Source: Craterostigma plantagineum | Lineage: Eukaryota; Streptophyta; Magnoliopsida; Lamiales; Linderniaceae | NCBI GenBank assembly: GCA_027422505.1 | Contig: JAPQWV010000334.1 | Location: 372,001-436,000 of the forward strand | Length of the DNA stretch: 64,000 nt | Direction of reading: 5' to 3' | Shown: positions 56,332-64,000 of the stretch, in pieces | How the letters are laid out: the number at the start of each line of letters is the position of its first letter | How positions within the stretch are numbered: the first letter of the stretch is position 1 | Program-made: the position numbers and the translations under genes | The notes under the pieces: generated by a model | Told to the model about the DNA's origin: nothing | The model's input: only the letters and a program-made list of their open reading frames with translations | Database searches by the model: none

Positions 56332-59300
56332 TATGTGCATTACCTGATTTTCCGTGCTATCACATGCTCTATTCTATGTGTTTCCCATGCTCATTTGTCT
56401 TATCTTGCGTGATAATAAAATTACTAAAGTAAATAAAAAATAATAAATTAAAAAAATAAATAAATAATAATATTAAAATATACATATACCTGTAATATAG
56501 GGGAATGAAGAAATCTTTAGGATGCTCGATCTACGTCACAATTAGATTTCCCCGGCATGCGACTGATTACTTGCTTAATTTTGTCAGTCTAAGTCGTATT
56601 CTTGTGCTTAAAGCTCATTTAGTTTGCTCCACTAGACACAAAGCCACTTTACATAAGTAAGAATTCTGGCATATTATTTTTCCTTTCTATTGATTATTCT
56701 TGAGTGAGTCACACATCAATTGCTTGTCTTAACTAGTGATTCTTGGCTTCATACTCACCTTTCGTTAGATCCTTAAGAAAATTATTAGAGCACTTAGGAA
56801 ATTCCTCACTTGGTCTTACATATATAAAATTTCAATCCTTTATACAGCCTTTAGTCATCCATCTTGAGCCTTTTTCCGATATCCTTTTCACTTGAAAATC
56901 CTTTGAGCCTTCAACCGAACAACTAAGTCTTCGATGGGATATTCAACCGAGAAAAGGAGGGGGAAAAAACGAGACGACAAAGAAAAAAGATGATAAAAGA
57001 AGGTGGAAAACGCACACGAGGAATGCTCAACGCACAAAATCTTGCTGTGAACTTCTCCATCGATAATCTCGTACACTCGTCAGAGCAGCTGGAAAGAGGA
57101 GCACCAAGAAGTGAACTTCTCCGACGATAATCCGATCTTATATCGAGACAACGAGAAGAGGAGCGCGGCCTTGGATTCGAATTCCACAAATGCGAACTTC
57201 TTTAAATCGATAATCTCTGAAACCTCACTAGGGATTAAGAGAAAAGGAGCGTGGTATCGGCCCGAGAACGAACAAGAAGATCTTCGCCTTAGATAATCTC
57301 TCAGCCTCGTAGAGAAGCGGAGCTTCAGCTTGAGCAAGTGCAGATTGAGTCAAAGAAAACCGTTAAAGGATGAGAAAGATAAACAATAAGAGAAAAACGG
57401 CAAAAAAGAGGAGAACGACAAAGAAAATGAAGAATATCCTTAGTCCACAATTCCAAAACTATCATTCCCTTCTTAGTCAGAGCCAAATTAAAACCTTTCA
57501 CAGTCTCTATGATTCCATATCGGCATCTTTCGCAAAGGTGAAATGATTAAAAACGCCTCGATCACATGTAAATTGAATTAAGATTGCTTGTGTTGACTAG
57601 AGCGATATAAATATAATCATTCCAAGGTAAAAATAATCGAGTGCTAGAGTGAACCCAGTGAGAGTTGTCAAAATGAATCATTCTATGAACTTAGGACTCT
57701 TTAGTTAGACGACATGACTTGACGGTATGTGATCCTTTCAAGTGTCTTGTGAAATTTTAAGCGTGACAATAATCGTAGCAAAATAATCTGACCCCATACT
57801 ATTAATAATATGAATATGCATATGAAAATTATATATATATATATATATAGATATATGATAATTTTTTTTCTGAAAATTTACTTCACTATAAAAAAAAAAA
57901 GCATATTTTGAAATGAAATTTTATATTTCATATGCATTGACTTGTTTAAATGCGACTTTCTATTTTTGCTCATACCCTCGCACGAAAATGAAAGTTACAT
58001 TTATAGGGGAACATGTATCTTGGCTAAATGTGTTGAATTCGCGTATCTCAAATTTTGGTGCATTATTTGAGGGAGAGCATAAATTATGCCTTAAAGCTCT
58101 AGATATCTTTAATGATTTTCCTCTAAGTGTTGCAGAAACAATGCGGAGGTCAAGAATTCTTCAAGACTGAGAGTATTCGGCATAAAACTTGTTGGTTGGT
58201 TAAAATTTGTGATAGCTAACGTCTTTCTATGATTTTGAATTTAACCAATTTTTCCTTTATTAAGGGGGAGCCTCATTAAAACAAGTATTGCTTCCATAAT
58301 TAACTCTAATCATTCTCGAACATTTTTGCTCTAAAGTTTTCCAGATTCACGAAATCTGATTTTGGAGCCAGATGTCATCATTCGGAACTTCAGGGAGTTA
58401 ATTGCATTATTTTCATATCTAGGGGAAGTAATTATGTGGTTGAATACATAAACTTAGGGTCTGTCTGAAATATTTCGAAAAAAAAAATTTACAATCGAAA
58501 AATTTGGGCTAAATTTGTAGTTTCCTATCACAAATCATCGATCGAAAATTAACTTGAGACCAAATGGCAATTTTCGCTTCAATTTCTCGAGCGAAAATCA
58601 AAATAGGTACCAAATTTCTCGATCGCAAATTTTTCGATCGCAAACAATAACGGGCCTTGAATACCAAGTGTCGAATAAACGTCTAATCACCACATTTAAC
58701 GAATTTAATTCTTGCAGTCGAAAATTCCCAAATACATGCAAAACCCTCAATCGAAAAATTTCAACAGTCAAATTCTCTCGCGCAAAACTTTTTCTATCAA
58801 AAAATGAACGTCAAAATCTTCAAAATCTTTCGATTTTTCATCTAATTTTTGTCTTTTGAAGGTAGATTTGACTTCCTTTAGGGGTTGTCGTGCATTTAAA
58901 CTAGATTTGCATTTGTATTCTGTGATCTTTCGCATGATTCCGTGTTAAAATCTCGATTGTTCAGAATGTGAAAACTCGAATGATATTTTGCAGTATTTAC
59001 GAGTATTCTAGGTGTATAATCTGGGTTAAATCTGCATTTAAGTTAGTTTTGGTGTTTTCTAAGCATTCTGGGAACATATTGTTCTGATTTTCTGCGTTAA
59101 TAAAGGTTGATTTAGCGTTTGACTAAACTGAGTTATTCACATGTTTAAATGCGTCGAAGAACTTTATCGTTCGTAAACAGTGTCAATTGAATTTCAATTT
59201 GATTGATTTACTGTTTGCATCGTAAAAGATTTTCGATCGCTAAAATTTTTTTTGGTCGTTAACATAATAACACTCGAAAAATAATTTCAATCGAGAAATT

Positions 59301-60131
59301 GAACTTTGATTTTATGCGAGCGAAAATATTACTGAACGGAATAGATAAAAAATATGCAATCCCTTCAAAATTTCGAGCGCAAAACTTACAGTCGAAAATT
59401 TCGATTTCAATTTTGTTCTCAGTCAAAAATTTTAGCGGCGAAAATAATTTTTCGAAGATAAAATTTCTCGATCGTAAAAGCACGCAGCGATAATTTGATC
59501 GATCGAAATTTTCCCGATGGTTGACGTAGTCTCTCATTGACAATTTTCTCGATCGTAAACTTTCGCAGCGAAAAACCTTTTTAAAATCGAAAATCTTTCT
59601 CCCTCAATAACTTTCATAGCGAAAAAATTTATTCACGCACGAAAATTTTTTCGATCGTAAATTTACTTGGAAATATAATTTCTCGATCGTAAATTTACAC
59701 GAAAATTTTTCTCGATCGTAAAATTTCCCGGCTACAGTACCACAATTTAAGTTCAAACACTTAGAAATTTTCTAAGTTTTTTTTTCAACTGTAGCTATCA
59801 TTAGCGAATAAAATTTTTGATCGCAAATATTCAGTTCAAAATCACATTTAGGCATTTCAATTGAGAATTTCAATTCCCGAGCAACAAAAGCACGGAGTGA
59901 ATAGTACTTTAAGACTTAGTAAAATTTTCGACCAATTTTTTTTTGAACTTACATGCATATGTCCAAATAAAATTATTTATTCGAAAATTCACTCTATATG
60001 ACCTATATGTGCATTTATATTTCCACTACAATTTTATCAAACATGTTATAAATAGCTTCATCATTATGGTTTGATATATTCGAATTTCGATTAAATTTTA
60101 TTCTAGCTAATGACTTAAGTCTGTATTTCAG
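56332..60131 (+). repeat. Second-copy E spacer
   Basis: Matches 25396-29199, including the (TA)n run near 57829-57850, the PPT-like AAGGGGGAG at 58262-58270, the TCGATCG-motif array (about 58480-59890) and the TTTCAG before the ATG at 60132. Single-base shortening in G, A and T runs near 58883, 59440, 59625 and 59940. Confidence 0.85.
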
Positions 60132-63100
60132 ATGAATCACTACCCTACCTACAACCACGTCTACGAGAAGGCTCTGTACCTTAATGTACACGACACAAAC
60201 TTCCAACTAGATCTGACCACCTTCCGGTGTCCAGAAGACATCATCGTGTCCATACTGCAAGGCCATCCACTATGGCATGCTCTTACAGTGACGGCCTCAG
60301 TGCCGATGGTCTACCTCCAGCAGTTTTGGGGTATGATCAAGAGCCTCATCTTGAACGGGGCGTATCACTTTACCACTGTTGTAGGGACGAAGCACGTCTG
60401 TAAGAGCAAGAACGACCTCGGACTTCTACTCGACCTCCCTCACAGCCAAAATTACGACCCACTACCATCAGACGCAGAATTGGTGCATGGTTTCCTCCAG
60501 ATGGGGTACCGTCCGCCGCTCACCAAGCTAGCTCAGATGCAGAGCAACGGGATTCCCCATCCGTGGAAGACACTTTTTGGAATAATCAATAAGTGTTTGT
60601 CCCCGAAGCACGCAGGCTTCGACAAAGGCAACGGCCACATCCTCCGGATACTTCACGGAGTAATGTTCTCATGAAATTACAATTTCGCTCAACTGATCTG
60701 GAACGACCTCGCAGAACAGATCAGACAGAAAGAGAACAAACGGTCCAAAAATGTATCGTATGCGAGATGGTTCTCCGTCATCATCCGATAACAAATGGAG
60801 ATGTACGAGCAGAATATTCCGTGCCTGCCTCTGGGAGGAAACTATCAGCCACCTAGGCTCAAGTTCCACAACCCCAAGCTCGCGGACCTAGCTCAGCCAT
60901 TGATTGTCATTCCGCTCGAGCTGCTACGTCTCGCCGACCCCGCAGGAGGTGAATATCAGAGATACTGTCGGGAGCATCATTTGACTGAGCAGACGATTCG
61001 AGGGTCCCCGATAGAGTTCCAAGTGAGCCCCTCCACAACAACAGCCTAGTCCTGAAGACACGATGATTGATGACGTGGCTCATGAACTAGAGCTGGAGCC
61101 TCCAACTCACGAGGATACAGTACCAGATGTTGAGGCCATCCTAATTGATGTCGTGGTCCAAGAGATGGAACTGGAGGCTCCACCTGTATCTCTTAGTGCT
61201 GAAGTGTCCATCATTGCCGGGGTGCTCGAAGAACTTATTGAGGAAGGTTTTCCAGTAGCACAGCCCGAGGCTGAAACGGGGCACATCTCACCACCGCTGG
61301 CTACTACGCCAGAAACAGAGGCTCTAATTCAACAATACAACCTATCGAGCCTCCAGTGACGGAACCAGCCAGTGAGGATGTAGCTCGAGGACTCTCACCT
61401 CACACGGCTACCTCATCAGACACGGAGTCAGATGAGGAGATTCGGTTGATTAGGAGGACTCCGAGACAATTGAGTGTATCATTCGAGTCCCTCTTCGAAA
61501 TCGTCACCGAACCATCAGACACAGCGCCGACCATCACTCCAAGTGTTGCGGACCCTCCTTCGCTCAATCTTGAGCCGCAGCACGTCACGATGGGACCGGA
61601 AGCTCCGGTGTCTGGTTCGTTGGTTCACTCAGAACCTGCCGAAACCCCCATAGAGGAGAATCTTCAAGATTCGACTCAAGGATTGGGTGGAAGTCCCCAA
61701 CAGTCACAACCTCAAGTGACTGCGAACCAACCTGGCGCGACTCAGACATGTAAAGGAGTCGATGGAACCTCACAATCCACTACCCAAACAACCACCACCT
61801 TGCGCCGCGCCACTCAAACCCAAACCCAAACCCACATCGACCCACCAACCTTTCAAATCAGAACGCCTCCGTCCACCCCACCTACCTTCTCAAGCCTCTT
61901 GCTTCCGGAAGAAGAAGCAAGTGCTGCCATGCTCGTCGCTCTAGCGCAGACTCAGGCGACTCCCTCAACTGCTCCAGACCAACCGGGATCGTCAGGACAT
62001 GGCGTCAACCCACACGAGGTCCTAGACAAATACATATTCGAAGGACAGTGGATGACCCATTCCATGCCCGATGAGCATCAAAAACAACGGCTTCAAAACG
62101 TTCGAAACTTCCTACAACAAGCCTCGGTAGACCTCGTCCTCGTAGAAGATGAAGAACTTTAGGAAGGTGAAGACTACCAGCAAGAATCCCAAGGCTACCA
62201 GTGTTGATCGCGCAACGAGCGGTTTCCCCTACAAGACAAATGCCAGGGACCGTTCGCATCGACACGCCATGGGAGAACAATCGAAACCCCCTTCCTTGAA
62301 GAAGTTCGCGAACATATCTGGAGGTCACCAGACAGGGTCAAGAAGCCGAACGAGTTCGAGCTAAGAGGGATCTCTCACTGGGATCAGCAAAAGAGGATGA
62401 CCTACATCTGGATGCTGACTCAGCTTGGACCAGATGTAAGGATGAAGATGACTAAAGCGCAAGCAAGGAATCATTATCAGAGTCTATCTTCTATCTGCCA
62501 GCTTCTCAGCGTCTACTGTGCCAAAGGAGGTCTTCCAACCCCAACATACGCTATTGAGCGAGTGGACATAACCCGAGATGAATTAAGCGAGTGGACAGAA
62601 CCCGAGAGGTATACAACCTGTATCAGCTGTACGTGGAGAAGTACAAAGGTCCTCAAGGCTTCGTCAAGAAAGAAGGTCTCGAGGGGCTCTACCGATTCAT
62701 GATGCGCCAAGTTAAGTCTTCGATGTGCATGACCTTCAGATGGCTCTAGAGAGAAACATGAAAAAGGTCAACATGACCGCACCACTCAACAAAGGACCTA
62801 AGATCGAAGGGCTTCCAATCAATCATGTGCACATCAGCTCAGTCCTAGGCATCACCTATCACAATCCAATCACCAAGAAGACTAGGTGATGCTGAAGACC
62901 GAGATTCATAAGTTTTGCGATCGAACGCTCAAGGTCATCAGGAGGAATATAGAGCAAAGGTTGGAAGAAATCAACCGAGAGACGATGCTGAGAATTCATC
63001 GACTCGTGAGAGAACAGCTGCTCCTGATGGAATTACCAGATGACATAGAGGAGCGCCTGAAGATGAGGGAAACGTTCAGGAATTATGAGCATGCACTGGG

Positions 63101-63170
63101 CTTGCGCAGGTCGTACTATGCCCGACGAGGTCAATGGAGCGAAAGGGCGATCAAGCGCAAAGGGGGAGAA
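60132..63170 (+). pseudogene. Second-copy extra 3' ORF
   Basis: Matches 29200-32239 with the same in-frame stops and frameshifts. Private changes include G-to-A just before the first stop, Q-to-H in the SPQTATSS segment, P-to-S near 61987, and one T lost near 62887 that breaks the last frame. PPT AAAGGGGGAGAA at 63159-63170. Confidence 0.75.
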
Positions 63171-63538
63171 TGTAGAGTATCCATTTTAATTGTGCTTGAT
63201 TTCATCAATTGTCCTCGTAATTAGGGGCTTTATGTATAGTAGTCCTTAGATTAGGACTAGTTTGATATTTATACCAAGTCTAAAGGATTTGCACTAAAGG
63301 ATTAATACAGCAAAAGCTTAGACTTCATGATATTAATGTAGAAATTTAAAAATCAATCCGAAAGGCTGCCGAATTCAATTCTAGAGAGAGAAACAGCAAA
63401 AGCTTCTCACACTAAAGGATTTCTCTCTCGTGTTCTTCAAGTGAAGGTTTTCGATCGAAATTCAAAGTTCAATAATTCTATTCGATTTCCTTAGACTTCA
63501 TGCCTAGGATTGATTTAGTTGACAACGAGGACCTAACA
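63171..63538 (+). repeat. Second-copy E 3' LTR
   Basis: 368 bp, TGTAGAGTATCC to GACCTAACA; two 1-bp losses relative to 32240-32609. Confidence 0.88.
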
Positions 63539-64000
63539 TATATTATTTAGATTGTACCCATAATCGCAAAGCTGAGTCTGCATCCATAGCATCTGCGAGC
63601 AAGAGCTGGCGGTCGCGACATATTCTGCTTCAGCCGTCGATATTGAAACGCAGTTCTGCTATTTGGATGACCAGCAAACCAGCTTTTCGCCTAGAAATTG
63701 AGCACCAGCGGTTGTGCTTTTCCTGTCCATTCGGCAACCTGCATAGTCAGCGTCAGTGTAGCCAATTAGTTTGAAATTCGTACCTTTAGAATACCACAAT
63801 CCTAAGGTAGGTGTGCACTTAAGGTAGCACAAGATTCGCTTCACCGCAAGCATGTGAGATTCCTTAGGGTTGGCTTGAAAACGGGCGCATAAATAGGTGG
63901 GAAACATGATGTCTGGCCGGCTTGATGTGAGATAGAGAAGAGATCCAATTATGCTGCGATAGAGTGTGATGTCGACCGATTTTCCTGTGTGATCGGCATC
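63539..64000 (-). pseudogene. Second-copy element G: RNase H/RT fragment
   Basis: Matches 32610-33070: RNase H end (STAEAEYVATASSC), a stop, [12 protein letters not shown] and RT end ([13 protein letters not shown]). Runs off the right edge. Confidence 0.9.

Larger units (their letters stand above)
51156..63538 (+). mobile_element. Element E, second copy
   Basis: Same structure, boundaries and most lesions as 20215-32609 (for example the in-frame TAA in the gag coil and DSVSS in the protease). The shared lesions show that E was already dead when copied. Further 1-nt losses are private to this copy. Confidence 0.93.
50242..64000 (+). repeat. Second copy of 19303 to about 33070 (direct repeat, at least 13.76 kb)
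   Basis: Base-for-base match, offset 30939 at the start and about 30930 near the end. It covers part of the B LTR, the whole visible E and the first 460 bp of G. Differences are few: scattered substitutions and about fifteen 1-nt indels, most of them a lost base in a short homopolymer of this copy. The junction at 50241/50242 joins F RT to the middle of the B LTR at a shared CCC. It fits a tandem duplication of the unit 19303-50241. Confidence 0.93.

Overview
This window is plant nuclear heterochromatin made of nested LTR retrotransposons, most likely from a eudicot, though the species cannot be told from the sequence. All recognisable coding sequence is retroelement gag/pol or its remnants. 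Primer-binding sites match plant initiator tRNA-Met (TGGTATCAGAGC). I found no host gene, rRNA, tRNA or CRISPR. Almost every frame carries a frameshift or nonsense codon, so the copies are dead or non-autonomous.

Layout, outside to inside. G, a minus-strand Sirevirus-like Ty1/copia element (32610-37420), was entered by E, a plus-strand Sirevirus-like copia (20215-32609, 5' part off the left edge). E was entered by B, a minus-strand Tekay/Del-like Ty3/gypsy (1-3107 plus 16641-20214). B was entered by A, a complete plus-strand relative (3108-16640, target duplication TTGGC). A was entered by C, a copia-derived non-autonomous element with LTRs in inverted orientation (6551-10737, duplication CCGTG). 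C was entered by D, a 557-bp hAT-like element (10041-10597, duplication GGTATATA). To the right lie an unassigned stretch (37421-38890), an inverted diverged copy of the E 3' spacer (H, 38891-42304), and a minus-strand copia F (42305-50241) whose long LTR was entered by a complete non-autonomous element I (43420-47550, duplication GTTTC).

At 50241/50242 F stops and sequence matching 19303 onward begins again. It runs to the window end as a near-identical copy (B LTR, E, start of G). This fits a direct tandem duplication of a unit of about 30.9 kb, or an assembly artefact.

The most interesting signal is a candidate RNA pseudoknot about 17-19 nt after the gag stop codon in the copia elements, over the protease active-site codons. 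Related units of 64-71 bp are repeated in tandem in the non-autonomous elements C (two) and I (three), where they no longer encode protease. The two helices stay paired there through compensatory changes. It could be a gag-pol recoding signal. A second theme is that several non-coding regions (gypsy LTR, C leader, E/H spacer, I leader) are built from their own dispersed degenerate short motif.
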